From positions 62,001 through 126,000 of the forward strand of contig NZ_LTAW01000004.1 of assembly GCF_001639725.1 (NCBI RefSeq): a stretch of DNA of 64,000 bases, read 5' to 3'. Below, one piece after another: positions 42,986 to 51,940 of this stretch. The stretch is from Marinomonas atlantica (lineage in GTDB: Bacteria > Pseudomonadota > Gammaproteobacteria > Pseudomonadales > Marinomonadaceae). The translations under genes were made by a program, and so were the position numbers. The notes under the pieces are model-generated. The model saw only the letters and a program-made list of their open reading frames with translations, was not told where the DNA came from and ran no database searches. The stretch's first letter is position 1. Each line of letters starts with the position of its first letter.

Positions 42986-43015
42986 AAAAAGGGTGATCAG
43001 TTGATCACCCTTTTT
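42986..43015. terminator. bidirectional terminator
   Basis: GGGTGATCA / TGATCACCC flanked by five A and five T, between the ComEA-like gene and the convergent sulP. It overlaps the last codons of sulP. Confidence 0.88.
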
Positions 43016-44723
43016 GATGACAAAGTGCTTCAAAAGCTTGATTTTGAGTAAGATAAATCTCGCCAGTTAAATGAGAAATAAAAGTCGACCCTTTGAGTCG
43101 GTCCATTACTGGCCCTTTCACTTCTGAAAGATGAAGCCGAATATCCGTGGATTGTAGACGTGCGCAGATCATCTCAAGGCTTTCCAAAGCGCTGGCATCA
43201 ATCATGTTGACGGCGGTACACATCAAAACGACGTCTTTTACTTGTTTTTGCTTGGCAACCAGTTGATTGATTTTATCTTCTAGCATTCGCGCATTCGCAA
43301 AAAATAAACTTTCATCGATACGAACCGTCAGTACTTCACAATTTGTTTCCACTTGGAAGCGCTCGACATTACGAAAGTGCTCTGTCCCTGGAACACGGCC
43401 TACTACGGCTATGTGTGGGTGACTTGCATGCCAAAGAAATAGAATCAGAGATAAGCTGACACCCGTTATGATCCCAGCCTCAACACCGACAAAAAGTACC
43501 ATAAAGAAGGTTGCCAGCAAGGCGCTGACATCTTGTTTAGAGTAACGCCAAACATGAATAAAACTTTTCAGATCGATGAGCTGTACAACAGCAACAATGA
43601 TTGTTGCGGCTAATACTGCTTTAGGAAGATAGTAAAACGCGCCAGTTAAAAAGCTTAACGTCAGCAAGATTAGCAGTGCCGTGAAAACGCCCGTCATTGG
43701 CGTTTTTGCGCCAGCATCAAAGCTCACCACTGAGCGCGAAAAGCCACCCGTGACAGGGAACCCACCGCTAAACGCAGAGCTTAAATTTGCTGCCCCTAAG
43801 CCCACTAACTCTTGATTTGGGTCGATACTTTGACGACGTTTGGCGGCAAAAGATTGAGCTACTGATACGGATTCAACAAATCCCACAATACTGATCAGAA
43901 TGGCTGCGGGGAGCAAGTCCATCGTCATCTGAAAATCCATTTTAGGTAACGCTAGTGGTGGGAACCCACTTGGTACGTCGCCAACCACTTTGACCCCTTC
44001 AGTGTTCAACTGGAAAGCCGCCACGATTAACGTCATGATCACGACGACCAATACAGGGCCAGCTTTGGATGCGAGCTGAGCATGATGATCAGATAAGCCG
44101 AACATGATTAATATTGACTTAAAGTGCAGGCGTAACAGATAGAGTGCCAACACGGCAGTGACACCGATTAAAACAGTGTCGAAGTTAGTTTGGGATAGAT
44201 TCGACCACAAGGTGGTCATCATATCGATCAGGTTGTGTCCTGATGCCTGTATCCCAAGTAAATGCTTTACTTGGCCCAGTGCTATTAAGATCGCTGATGC
44301 GCTGATGAATCCAGAGATTACGGGGTGACTGAGTAGATTGGCGAGAAAGCCGAGTTTAAACAGCCCTAGTAGCAGTAAAAATAGGCCTGAGATAGCGGCT
44401 AACAAGATAACAATCGCTAAATATTCCGCCGTATTGGGCGCCGCAAATTGCAACGCCGCTGTGCCTGTCATCATAGAAACAACCGCTACCGGACCGACAG
44501 CCAACGTTCTGCTTGAGCCAAATAAGGCATAGGCAGCCAAAGGCAAAATACTGGCATACAAACCTACCGCAGGCGGTAGGCCTGCTAGCATAGCGTAGGC
44601 TAAGCTTTGCGGAATCAGCATGATGGTCACGATGACACTGGCCATCATGTCCGTTTGCATGTCTGTCCGAGTGTAGTCTTTAAGCCATACTGTTGCAGGT
44701 AAGTAGCGGAGTAATCGATTCAT
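43005..44723 (-). CDS. SulP-family anion transporter with STAS domain
   Basis: The protein has 572 residues. The transmembrane part (about 1-430) begins with the family motif around IPQSLAYAMLAGLPPAVGLYAS and has FSGGFPVTGGFSRSVV. The cytoplasmic STAS domain (about 440-560) ends the protein (VVLMCTAVNMIDASALESLE). SulP proteins move sulphate, bicarbonate or other anions. It lies eight bases after an MBL-fold enzyme of the persulfide dioxygenase type, so export of sulphite or uptake of a sulphur anion is plausible; substrate is inference. Confidence 0.88.
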   Translation of the reverse strand: MNRLLRYLPATVWLKDYTRTDMQTDMMASVIVTIMLIPQSLAYAMLAGLPPAVGLYASILPLAAYALFGSSRTLAVGPVAVVSMMTGTAALQFAAPNTAEYLAIVILLAAISGLFLLLLGLFKLGFLANLLSHPVISGFISASAILIALGQVKHLLGIQASGHNLIDMMTTLWSNLSQTNFDTVLIGVTAVLALYLLRLHFKSILIMFGLSDHHAQLASKAGPVLVVVIMTLIVAAFQLNTEGVKVVGDVPSGFPPLALPKMDFQMTMDLLPAAILISIVGFVESVSVAQSFAAKRRQSIDPNQELVGLGAANLSSAFSGGFPVTGGFSRSVVSFDAGAKTPMTGVFTALLILLTLSFLTGAFYYLPKAVLAATIIVAVVQLIDLKSFIHVWRYSKQDVSALLATFFMVLFVGVEAGIITGVSLSLILFLWHASHPHIAVVGRVPGTEHFRNVERFQVETNCEVLTVRIDESLFFANARMLEDKINQLVAKQKQVKDVVLMCTAVNMIDASALESLEMICARLQSTDIRLHLSEVKGPVMDRLKGSTFISHLTGEIYLTQNQAFEALCHQKG

Positions 44724-44731
44724 TGCGAGCC

Positions 44732-45601
44732 CTATACCATGTTAATAGGAGTTTTAATGTAGCGCGTGCCATTTTCTTCAGCAGGCGGTAAATTCCCAGC
44801 GCGCATATTGACCTGAACAGACGGCCAAATTAAGCGTGGCATGCCTAACGTAGCGTCTTTTGTTGTGCGCATGTGACAGAAAGTTGTTTCTGAAATACCT
44901 TGGTGAATATGCACATTAGCTTGTTTTTGCTCCGCGACACTGGTTTCCCATTGGTAGTCCTCCCGTCCTGGAGCTTTATAGTCGTGACACATAAATAGGC
45001 GAGTGGATTCAGGAAGAGCAAAAATTTTCTGAATAGAACGATATAAAGTGGCTGCATCCCCTCCAGGGAAATCACAGCGAGCGGTGCCATAATCGGGCAT
45101 GAATAAGGTATCGCCGACAAAGGCTGCATCACCAATAACATAAGTAACACACGCTGGAGTGTGGCCGGGAGTATGCAGCACTTCCACGGTCGAATGGCCA
45201 AACTCAAGCGTGTCGCCTCCTTCAACAAGATGATCAAACTGAGAGCCATCTCGTGCAAATTGAGGCTCTACATTCAGTAGCGTACCGAATGTGTTTTGCA
45301 CGGTCGTGATGTTGTTGCCTATCACAATTTTTCCGCCCAACGCTTGCTTTAAATACGGTGCGGCAGATAAATGATCTGCATGGACGTGAGTTTCAAGAAT
45401 CCAGCTTACGGTTAAATCACGGCTTTTAATGTATTCAATAATATTATCAGCTGAGTCGGTTGTTGTACGACCGGATGCGTGGTCATAATCTAAAACGGAA
45501 TCGATGATGACGCAGTGGTTTGACGATGCGTCGGTAACAACGTAAGAAACCGTAAAGGTGGCTTCATCAAAGAATGCTTGAGTGTGCGGTTGAGCAGACA
45601 T
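44732..45601 (-). CDS. MBL-fold persulfide dioxygenase-like hydrolase (Blh/ETHE1 type)
   Basis: The protein has 289 residues. Metal-binding ETHVHADHLSAAPYLK and the later PGHTPACVTY, GDTLF and MCHDYKAPG segments match the beta-lactamase-like hydrolase Blh and ETHE1 persulfide dioxygenases, which oxidise glutathione persulfide to sulphite. HxHxDH is intact. Known Blh genes lie in operons controlled by the sulphide-sensing repressor BigR. Here a SulP transporter follows and no regulator gene is adjacent. The 205-base region upstream is AT-rich with short palindromic stretches but no site I can name. Confidence 0.85.
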   Translation of the reverse strand: MSAQPHTQAFFDEATFTVSYVVTDASSNHCVIIDSVLDYDHASGRTTTDSADNIIEYIKSRDLTVSWILETHVHADHLSAAPYLKQALGGKIVIGNNITTVQNTFGTLLNVEPQFARDGSQFDHLVEGGDTLEFGHSTVEVLHTPGHTPACVTYVIGDAAFVGDTLFMPDYGTARCDFPGGDAATLYRSIQKIFALPESTRLFMCHDYKAPGREDYQWETSVAEQKQANVHIHQGISETTFCHMRTTKDATLGMPRLIWPSVQVNMRAGNLPPAEENGTRYIKTPINMV

Positions 45602-45806
45602 CTTTTTTACCTCTGTTAAGGTTATAAGGTTATTACTATATATTATATGTTGTTTGTTATATTAGCAATATTGAACATAGAGCAATTAAGACTACTGCAA
45701 AGAGGTTTTATGCACTTTCTTTCTAATGCCAAGTTCTTGTTGGGACTCAGACCACTAAATTTGTTAGTCTTTAATGTCTAGCTGATGTAAAGGGTAGGGC
45801 ATAAAC

Positions 45807-47837
45807 GTGTCGCAAGAGTTTCAAGTAGTTTCACAATATCAGCCGGCTGGTGATCAGCCTGGAGCCATCAAAAAATTGGTGCAAGGCATTGATGCGGGGC
45901 TCGCTCATCAAACGTTGTTAGGGGTGACGGGGTCAGGTAAGACTTTTACCGTGGCCAATGTGATTTCTCAGGTCAAAAGACCGACGATTGTTATGGCACA
46001 TAACAAAACACTCGCAGCTCAATTGTATGGAGAGTTCAAAGAGTTCTTTCCTAACAATGCTGTGGAATATTTTGTTTCGTATTATGACTACTACCAACCG
46101 GAAGCCTATGTTGCGGCATCGGATACCTTTATTGAAAAAGACGCTTCGGTAAACGAGCATATTGAGCAAATGCGGCTGTCGGCAACCAAAGCGTTGTTGG
46201 AGCGTGAAGACGTCATCATTGTTGCAACGGTGTCTGCCATCTACGGTTTGGGTGATCCGCAGTCTTACTTAAAAATGATGCTGCATATGGATCGAGGTGA
46301 TCATATTGATCAGCGTTCCGTATTACGCCGCTTGGCAGAATTACAATACACACGTAATGATATGGTTTTTGAGCGCGGTAATTTCCGAGTGCGTGGTGAC
46401 GTGATTGATGTTTTCCCTGCTGACTCTGAAGACGAAGCGATTCGAATTGAGTTGTTTGATGACGAAGTGGATAATCTTGCGATATTTGATCCGTTGACCA
46501 ATCGCACGATTCGCAAGGTTCCGCGTGTTACCATTTATCCTAAAACACATTATGTTACGCCTCGAGAAACCATTGTTGAAGCGATCGAAAAGATCAAAAA
46601 AGAGCTGGACGTTCGCCTAGAGCAATTGAAGTCGCTCAATAAGCTGGTTGAATTACAGCGCTTAGAGCAGCGAACGAACTACGATTTGGAAATGATGCAG
46701 GAGCTAGGTTATTGCTCCGGCGTTGAAAACTACTCTCGTTATTTATCTGGCCGCCCAGAAGGCTCGCCACCGCCCACATTGTTTGATTATCTGCCTGACA
46801 ATGCTTTGCTTGTAATTGATGAATCTCATGTAACTGTTCCGCAGATTGGTGCAATGTATAAAGGCGATCGATCACGTAAAGAGAACTTAGTGGAATATGG
46901 TTTCCGATTGCCTTCGGCATTGGATAATCGTCCAATGAAATTTGAAGAATGGGAGCAGATTAAGCCTCAGACTATCTTTGTTTCCGCTACGCCAGGTAAA
47001 TATGAAGAGCAGCATCAAGACTGGGTGGTGGAGCAAATTGTTCGTCCGACGGGGTTGATTGACCCCGAAATTGAAGTGCGTCCGGTTTCGACCCAAGTTG
47101 ATGATTTGTTATCTGAGATTAATAAGCGCTTACCAAGTGGCGAAAGGGTCCTAGTGACCACGTTGACTAAACGTATGGCAGAAGACTTAACGGACTATCT
47201 GCATGAGCACGGTATTCGTGTGCGTTATCTTCACTCTGATATCGACACTGTTGAACGCGTCGAAATTATCCGAGATTTGCGTCTGGGTGAATTTGATGTG
47301 CTGGTTGGGATTAACTTGCTGCGAGAAGGTTTGGATATACCGGAAGTGAGCCTAGTCGCGATTTTAGACGCCGATAAAGAAGGCTTCTTACGGTCAGATC
47401 GTTCCCTCATCCAAACCATCGGTCGTGCGGCTCGTAACGTAAAAGGTAAAGCGATACTGTATGCTGATCGCATAACAGGCTCCATGCAACGTGCCATGGA
47501 CGAAACCATTCGTCGTCGAGCTAAGCAAGAAGCCTTTAACGAAGAGCATGGCATTACTCCGACAGGTATTACTAAATCGGTTGAAGACATTTTAGAAGGC
47601 GCCTACAACCCAGGCGCTGGCAGTCGCAACAAATCGAAGCAGACTCGTAAGGTTGCAGAAAAAGTAAAAGACTACGAAATCGAAACGATGGACGACGTGG
47701 CCGAAGTGCGTAAAGCCATGATAGAGCTACAAAAAGAGATGATGACAGCGTCAGAAAACTTACAGTTTGAATTAGCGGCCGGTTACCGAGATCAAATACG
47801 TATTTTGCAGAAGAAACTGAAAGACGTTGGTGAATAA
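45807..47837 (+). CDS. uvrB: UvrABC excinuclease subunit B
   Basis: The protein has 676 residues with a GTG start. It is the helicase-like damage-verifying subunit of nucleotide excision repair. Walker A GVTGSGKT (about 39-46), the beta-hairpin region [21 protein letters not shown] (read as [11 protein letters not shown]), helicase motif [11 protein letters not shown], motif [12 protein letters not shown] and the C-terminal UvrC-binding UVR domain ([20 protein letters not shown]) are all in order. Full length for the family. Confidence 0.97.
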   Translation: MSQEFQVVSQYQPAGDQPGAIKKLVQGIDAGLAHQTLLGVTGSGKTFTVANVISQVKRPTIVMAHNKTLAAQLYGEFKEFFPNNAVEYFVSYYDYYQPEAYVAASDTFIEKDASVNEHIEQMRLSATKALLEREDVIIVATVSAIYGLGDPQSYLKMMLHMDRGDHIDQRSVLRRLAELQYTRNDMVFERGNFRVRGDVIDVFPADSEDEAIRIELFDDEVDNLAIFDPLTNRTIRKVPRVTIYPKTHYVTPRETIVEAIEKIKKELDVRLEQLKSLNKLVELQRLEQRTNYDLEMMQELGYCSGVENYSRYLSGRPEGSPPPTLFDYLPDNALLVIDESHVTVPQIGAMYKGDRSRKENLVEYGFRLPSALDNRPMKFEEWEQIKPQTIFVSATPGKYEEQHQDWVVEQIVRPTGLIDPEIEVRPVSTQVDDLLSEINKRLPSGERVLVTTLTKRMAEDLTDYLHEHGIRVRYLHSDIDTVERVEIIRDLRLGEFDVLVGINLLREGLDIPEVSLVAILDADKEGFLRSDRSLIQTIGRAARNVKGKAILYADRITGSMQRAMDETIRRRAKQEAFNEEHGITPTGITKSVEDILEGAYNPGAGSRNKSKQTRKVAEKVKDYEIETMDDVAEVRKAMIELQKEMMTASENLQFELAAGYRDQIRILQKKLKDVGE

Positions 47838-47852
47838 GTTAAGGAATCAGAC

Positions 47853-48044
47853 ATGGCGTTGACTCTACATACCAGAAATATCATTCGTGTGATCGACAAT
47901 GGGGTAATTGTAAATTGCGTTATATTAAAAATGTGCTTGGAGCACGTGGTCGTCAAGTTTCGCGAAAAACAGTACAAAGTGCCTTATCATTTGATTGATG
48001 AAGTCATTGGGCACGAGCTACTTGTAGCGCTTGAGGATGAATAA
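47853..48044 (+). CDS. small conserved-type protein after uvrB
   Basis: 63 residues with AAGGA eight bases before the ATG and fifteen bases after uvrB, so probably cotranscribed. Predicted beta-rich with alternating hydrophobic residues (IVNCVILKMCLEHVVVKFRE) and an acidic end. No signal peptide or known motif. I do not recognise the family. Start and coding look are sound; function unknown. Confidence 0.65.
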   Translation: MALTLHTRNIIRVIDNGVIVNCVILKMCLEHVVVKFREKQYKVPYHLIDEVIGHELLVALEDE

Positions 48045-48086
48045 ATAGTGAGCGAAAACAATTGCTTAAAAAAATTGTTTAAACAC

Positions 48087-48114
48087 TTGATCTAAAAAGC
48101 TCTCTGCGTATAAT
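48087..48114 (+). promoter_or_regulatory. promoter of tRNA-Val
   Basis: TTGATC (48087-48092), a 16-base spacer and a perfect TATAAT (48109-48114), about 13 bases before the tRNA. Confidence 0.8.
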
Positions 48115-48126
48115 AATCACAACTTT

Positions 48127-48203
48127 AGGACTATAGCTCAGTTGGTTAGAGCGCATCCTTGACATGGATGAGGTCGGCAGTTCGAATCTGCCTAGCCCTA
48201 CCA
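48127..48203 (+). tRNA. tRNA-Val (GAC)
   Basis: A 77-base cloverleaf with encoded CCA. The anticodon loop TTGACAT within CATCC / GGATG gives GAC. The T arm is GGCAG TTCGAAT CTGCC. The acceptor stem AGGACTA / TAGCCCT has one A-C mismatch at the fourth pair, where G-C would be expected. Confidence 0.9.
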
Positions 48204-48209
48204 AAATTT

Positions 48210-48241
48210 AAAAAAGCCGAACTCCGTGTTCGGCTTTTTTG
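48210..48241 (+). terminator. terminator of tRNA-Val
   Basis: GCCGAAC / GTTCGGC with a five-base loop, flanked by A and T runs. Confidence 0.88.
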
Positions 48242-48334
48242 TGCCTTATTTTTGGCTGCGTTACTATATTCTGCGTTTGCTGTCAGCTGAACTTACTGCT
48301 GACACCATCGAGCAAAGCTCTATTTCAACCAATA

Positions 48335-48892
48335 TTACTGCTTAGGTTGAAGCGCGAGCTTACCTTGTTCAATTGAAAGATTTAATGGAACACTGGATAG
48401 CAAGCGAAGCGTGTTATTTGTCGTGTCTAATGTGTAAACAGGGTTAGACGCTAGGTAACCATTGATTAGCATCATCATTTCTTTGCTGACGGGCGCCAAA
48501 TTGCCTTTGTAACCGGCGGCATCAATGGTGCTGTCTAATAAAGATAATGAGCGTACAAAGATGGCTTTCTTTTCGCTGTCGTAGTATGGCGCACCTTCCA
48601 TTTCAAGGCTTATTTTAGCTGGGTATTTAAAGCCAAATACATTGATGCTGGCTGTTGCTAAAGCGCCTAAGCGGACAATATCTCGTCCATCAGGGCCGAT
48701 ATCCACGGTCATATCGTCAACCGTTAGCTCTAAAGGAATGCCAGCTAATTCTGACTGCTTCTGTAGTTTTCCAAGCTGGCTGTCGAGCACGCTTTCCAGT
48801 TCAGCATTCGATACGGTGTAAGTGGATAATTGTGACAACGTCGCACAACCACTGATAATGATGGTCAATAAAACAACGAAAAAAGCTTTCAT
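48335..48892 (-). CDS. DUF1439/YceB-like lipoprotein
   Basis: 185 residues from ATG 48892, which opens directly into a lipoprotein signal (AFFVVLLTIIISGC); ATG 48904 is an alternative and longer forms lack a ribosome site. The mature part is mixed alpha/beta with LPLELTVDDMTVDIG-like strands (read as IPLELTVDDMTVDIG), typical of the DUF1439 family. It would be anchored in the outer membrane facing the periplasm. Function of the family is not settled. Confidence 0.8.
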   Translation of the reverse strand: MKAFFVVLLTIIISGCATLSQLSTYTVSNAELESVLDSQLGKLQKQSELAGIPLELTVDDMTVDIGPDGRDIVRLGALATASINVFGFKYPAKISLEMEGAPYYDSEKKAIFVRSLSLLDSTIDAAGYKGNLAPVSKEMMMLINGYLASNPVYTLDTTNNTLRLLSSVPLNLSIEQGKLALQPKQ

Positions 48893-49004
48893 AATGGCGC
48901 TCATAAGTTCAGATAGAAACGCTAGTGTAGCGTGTCTCAGGTGAGTGTGTAAAAGTTCTCTCACATCGTTTTAAAAAGTGTCTATTTCTTGTGAGGCCAA
49001 TAAG

Positions 49005-49038
49005 AAAACGAGCTTGGGTGACAACGCAAGCTCGTTTT
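49005..49038 (-). terminator. terminator of the cio/cyd operon
   Basis: AAAACGAGCTTG (49005-49016) pairs with CAAGCTCGTTTT (49027-49038). It lies six bases after the DUF2474-type gene on the minus strand. Confidence 0.8.
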
Positions 49039-49043
49039 AAACT

Positions 49044-49151
49044 TTACGCTGCTGTGTTAATGATCAACCGCATGGCATACGCCAATGCACTCACACTGAT
49101 GATGCCGATTAGATAGAGCAGGGCGAACCACTGCCAAGATTTGAGTTTCAT
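49044..49151 (-). CDS. small DUF2474-type membrane protein of the bd oxidase
   Basis: 35 residues: MKLKSWQWFALLYLIGIISV followed by SALAYAMRLIINTAA. Its ATG overlaps the cydB stop by one base (TAATG), showing coupling. One membrane helix with an N-terminal K/W-rich cap is typical of the tiny DUF2474/CydX-like subunits found after cydB in cio operons, which stabilise the oxidase. The product is too short for ordinary gene-length cut-offs. Confidence 0.85.
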   Translation of the reverse strand: MKLKSWQWFALLYLIGIISVSALAYAMRLIINTAA

Positions 49152-50146
49152 TAATAACCCTCCTGATAGTCTTCCACCTTACCGGCAAATACACGATAGC
49201 CCCAAAACGTATAAGCCAAAATAAGGGGTATGAAAATCAGAATGCCTACCAGCAAGAATTTCAAGCTAGAATCGGGCGCAGCGGCATCCCAAATGGTCAG
49301 CTGGTTTGGTATTAGGTAAGGAAATAAGCTGACGACTAGCCCAGCAAACCCCAGTGCAAAAATACCCGTAACAAACCAAAACGGACGTGCTTCGTGGGCG
49401 TTATTGTTAAAGCCGCGCCAAGCCAAAAAGGCAAGCAGGCATGAAACAATAGGTAGCGGGCTAAGGTACAAAAAGTTCAACCCATCAAACCATCGAGTAC
49501 GAATGTTGTCGGACGATAAAACCGTCCATAGGCTGACGGTCAACATGGCCAGCATCACAATGACTAATAAGCGTTTCGCCAGATGAGCCGCGTGCTGTTG
49601 TATGCGAGACCGACTTTTCATATAAAGATAACTGGCGCCCAGTAACGCATAACCTGCCATTACGCTAAAGCCGGTTAAAATGGCAAAAGGAGATAACCAA
49701 TACCAGCTGGCTTCGGATATTTGGTCCGCGTTGACGCCTTGGACGATCGAGCCCAGAATCAGTCCTTGGCAAAACGCCGCGGTCGCTGAGCCAGCGCTGA
49801 ACGCTAAATCCCAATATGGCCGAGAGCGGTGTGCTTTAAAACGATACTCAAAAGCGACGCCACGAAATATTAAAGCAAACAGCATCAAAATAATGGGTAA
49901 GTAAAAGGTGGAAAGAATACCCGCATAGGCTGCTGGAAAAGCGGCAAACAGCACGACGCCGCCAAACACCAGCCAAGTTTCATTGCCATCCCAGACATGA
50001 GAAATTGATCGCATTAAATGATCACGTTCGCCTTCTCGGTCAAACCATGGATATAAAATCCCAATACCCAAATCAAAGCCATCGAGCAGTACGTACATCA
50101 AAACCGCAAACCCTAGGATTAGAAAATAAAACAAGATTAAGTCCAT
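49151..50146 (-). CDS. cydB: cytochrome bd-type quinol oxidase subunit II (CioB/CydB)
   Basis: An integral membrane protein of 331 residues with about eight hydrophobic helices. The N-terminus YVLLDGFDLGIGILYPW and the segment HVWDGNETWLVFGGVVLFAAFPAAY are hallmark CydB sequences. It forms the oxidase with subunit I, overlapping it by one base. The set is of the cyanide-insensitive (CIO) kind judging by the short subunit I and the DUF2474 partner. Inner membrane, reduces oxygen with ubiquinol at high affinity. Confidence 0.95.
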   Translation of the reverse strand: MDLILFYFLILGFAVLMYVLLDGFDLGIGILYPWFDREGERDHLMRSISHVWDGNETWLVFGGVVLFAAFPAAYAGILSTFYLPIILMLFALIFRGVAFEYRFKAHRSRPYWDLAFSAGSATAAFCQGLILGSIVQGVNADQISEASWYWLSPFAILTGFSVMAGYALLGASYLYMKSRSRIQQHAAHLAKRLLVIVMLAMLTVSLWTVLSSDNIRTRWFDGLNFLYLSPLPIVSCLLAFLAWRGFNNNAHEARPFWFVTGIFALGFAGLVVSLFPYLIPNQLTIWDAAAPDSSLKFLLVGILIFIPLILAYTFWGYRVFAGKVEDYQEGY

Positions 50147-51552
50147 TATTTTTCTCCTTCTTCATGTTTTAAGTTCTTTACCCACGCTAACGCGTAGCCA
50201 GGTGCTTTCATACCGATGAGTTGCTGTTCTAAATGCGCCATACTTGGTGGCCCTTTCTTAATCAGTTTGCGCATGAAGTATAGATAAACGCCCAGAAGCA
50301 AAGTGTAAATCACAACAAACCCAATCAGCGTGAAGAGCACGCGTTCAGCAGGAAGCGGTGAGACCACATCGCTGGTGCGTACTAAGTTGTAAACCAGCCA
50401 TGGTTGACGACCTACTTCGACCACATACCAGCCCGCCAATACCGAAATGACACCAGATGGCGTAAACAGGGCGAGAGCGGCTAGGAAAGGTTTGTTTTCA
50501 AACAGGGTGCTGCGCTTTCTCAGCCATAGGGCAATGAATGCCAGAGCAATCATGCCGAACCCAAGCCCAACCATCACCCTAAAGGACCAGAAAACCAATG
50601 GCACATTGGGGCGGTCTTCCGGCGGGACCGCTTTTAGCCCTTGAACAGCACCGTCAAAACTGTGGGTAAGAATCAAACTTCCCAAACTGGGAATGCCCAG
50701 TTCGAAGTCATTGGATTCCGTTTCCATATTGGGCATAGCGAACAACAACAGAGGGACGCGCTCTTCTTCAGCGGGCCAGATACCTTCCATTGCTGCCAAC
50801 TTTGTGGGTTGATATTGTTTAACGTTCAGGCCGTGGTGATCGCCAATATAAGCTTGCAGAGGTGTCAGGATTAAGGCAATCCACATGGTCATAGACAGCC
50901 CTTTTTTAGCAAACGCCACATGTTGTTTCTTAAGCAAGTAATAAGCGCACACGCCTGCGACGACGAAGGTCGCCGTTATCAAAGAGGCCAACAGCATATG
51001 GCTCAGGCGATAAGGCATTGATGGATTGAAAATCACCTCAAACCAACTGGCGACATGAAACTGCCCGTCTACGATGGTGTAGCCTTGCGGTGTTTGCATC
51101 CACGAGTTTGCAACGATGATCCAAAAGGCCGATATCCAAGTCCCCACTGCGACCGTGACCGTTGCGAAAAAGTGCAGCTTTCGTCCGACACGTTGCCAGC
51201 CAAACAGCATGACACCTAAAAAGCCCGCCTCTAAAAAAAACGCAGTCAATACTTCATAGGCCATTAAGGGGCCTAATACAGGGCCGACAATATCGGAAAA
51301 TTTCGAGAAGTTGGTGCCAAACTCATACGACAGGACGATTCCTGACACCACCCCCATACCAAAGGTAATGGCAAATGGCTTGATCCAAAATTTGGCCAGC
51401 TGTAAGTAGCGTGGATCATGGGTTTTGAGCCATAGACCTTCCCAAATGGCAATCAAAGTGGCTAAGCCAATAGTGATGCTTGGGAAGATGATGTGAAAGC
51501 TCACCGTAAACGCAAATTGTAGGCGAGAAAGTAGCGCTGTATCGAGTTCCAT
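50146..51552 (-). CDS. cydA: cytochrome bd-type quinol oxidase subunit I (CioA/CydA)
   Basis: The protein has 468 residues. The N-terminal LSRLQFAFTVSFHIIFPSIT carries the haem-ligand His; GRQPWLVYNLVRTSDVVSP is the conserved motif near the quinol site. The short quinol loop and overall length fit the CIO subfamily rather than the long E. coli CydA. It catalyses quinol oxidation coupled to oxygen reduction. A 39-codon gene lies 78 bases upstream on the same strand, and a sigma-54 promoter 256 bases upstream. Expression is therefore probably under the neighbouring two-component system. Confidence 0.95.
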   Translation of the reverse strand: MELDTALLSRLQFAFTVSFHIIFPSITIGLATLIAIWEGLWLKTHDPRYLQLAKFWIKPFAITFGMGVVSGIVLSYEFGTNFSKFSDIVGPVLGPLMAYEVLTAFFLEAGFLGVMLFGWQRVGRKLHFFATVTVAVGTWISAFWIIVANSWMQTPQGYTIVDGQFHVASWFEVIFNPSMPYRLSHMLLASLITATFVVAGVCAYYLLKKQHVAFAKKGLSMTMWIALILTPLQAYIGDHHGLNVKQYQPTKLAAMEGIWPAEEERVPLLLFAMPNMETESNDFELGIPSLGSLILTHSFDGAVQGLKAVPPEDRPNVPLVFWSFRVMVGLGFGMIALAFIALWLRKRSTLFENKPFLAALALFTPSGVISVLAGWYVVEVGRQPWLVYNLVRTSDVVSPLPAERVLFTLIGFVVIYTLLLGVYLYFMRKLIKKGPPSMAHLEQQLIGMKAPGYALAWVKNLKHEEGEK

Positions 51553-51630
51553 AAGAGAATCCGTTTAAAAACCGTGAAGGGTGATCGTCTTAAATTGAGA
51601 TAAATAATTTGAATACCTAGGCATTCACGT

Positions 51631-51750
51631 TTATAGCGTCGGCTGTTTTAAATGCCTCCCTTGCCAGCGCCTAACGGCAAGGGGTGCAATCGCTAATAAG
51701 ATAATGCTGATAAGTACCATGCTATCGATCAGTAAAGTTTGAAGTTCCAT
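51631..51750 (-). CDS. small membrane protein at the head of the cio operon
   Basis: 39 codons from ATG 51750 with GAGG about nine bases upstream. The product is MELQTLLIDSMVLISIILLA then IAPLAVRRWQGRHLKQPTL: one membrane helix followed by a basic tail, giving a positive-inside topology. It is the first frame after the sigma-54 promoter at 51808-51822 and lies 78 bases before cydA. It may be an oxidase accessory subunit or a leader peptide. No family recognised. Confidence 0.6.
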   Translation of the reverse strand: MELQTLLIDSMVLISIILLAIAPLAVRRWQGRHLKQPTL

Positions 51751-51807
51751 AGGGATTGCCTCGGTTTTCGTTATGATTATGAGATAAGTCATGTTTAATT
51801 GGTTAAA

Positions 51808-51822
51808 GCAACCTATGTGCCA
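51808..51822 (-). promoter_or_regulatory. sigma-54 promoter of the cio operon
   Basis: On the minus strand TGGCACATAGGTTGC gives -24 TGGCAC and -12 TTGC with five bases between, a near-perfect match to the sigma-54 consensus. It points to the small gene at 51750 and cydA. Transcription should start near 51797. Sigma-54 needs an NtrC-type activator, and one is encoded divergently at 53823. Confidence 0.85.
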
Positions 51823-51883
51823 AAGTGGTTATATGTTTTAAGTTGTTGAATTTAAAGTATAAAAAATACCATTTGAAGAGAGT

Positions 51884-51934
51884 GTAAACTATGTTTACGA
51901 TTAAGGTTGGGTTTTAGGTGTAAACGAGGTTTAC
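51884..51934. promoter_or_regulatory. two GTAAAC-N3-GTTTAC activator sites
   Basis: GTAAAC-TAT-GTTTAC at 51884-51898 and GTAAAC-GAG-GTTTAC at 51920-51934 are two perfect 6+6 palindromes, 36 bases centre to centre. They lie roughly 60-115 bases upstream of the sigma-54 promoter, the usual place for NtrC-type enhancer sites. The second site ends six bases before the kinase start, so binding could also repress the kinase-regulator operon. Confidence 0.8.
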
Positions 51935-51940
51935 GTTTTG

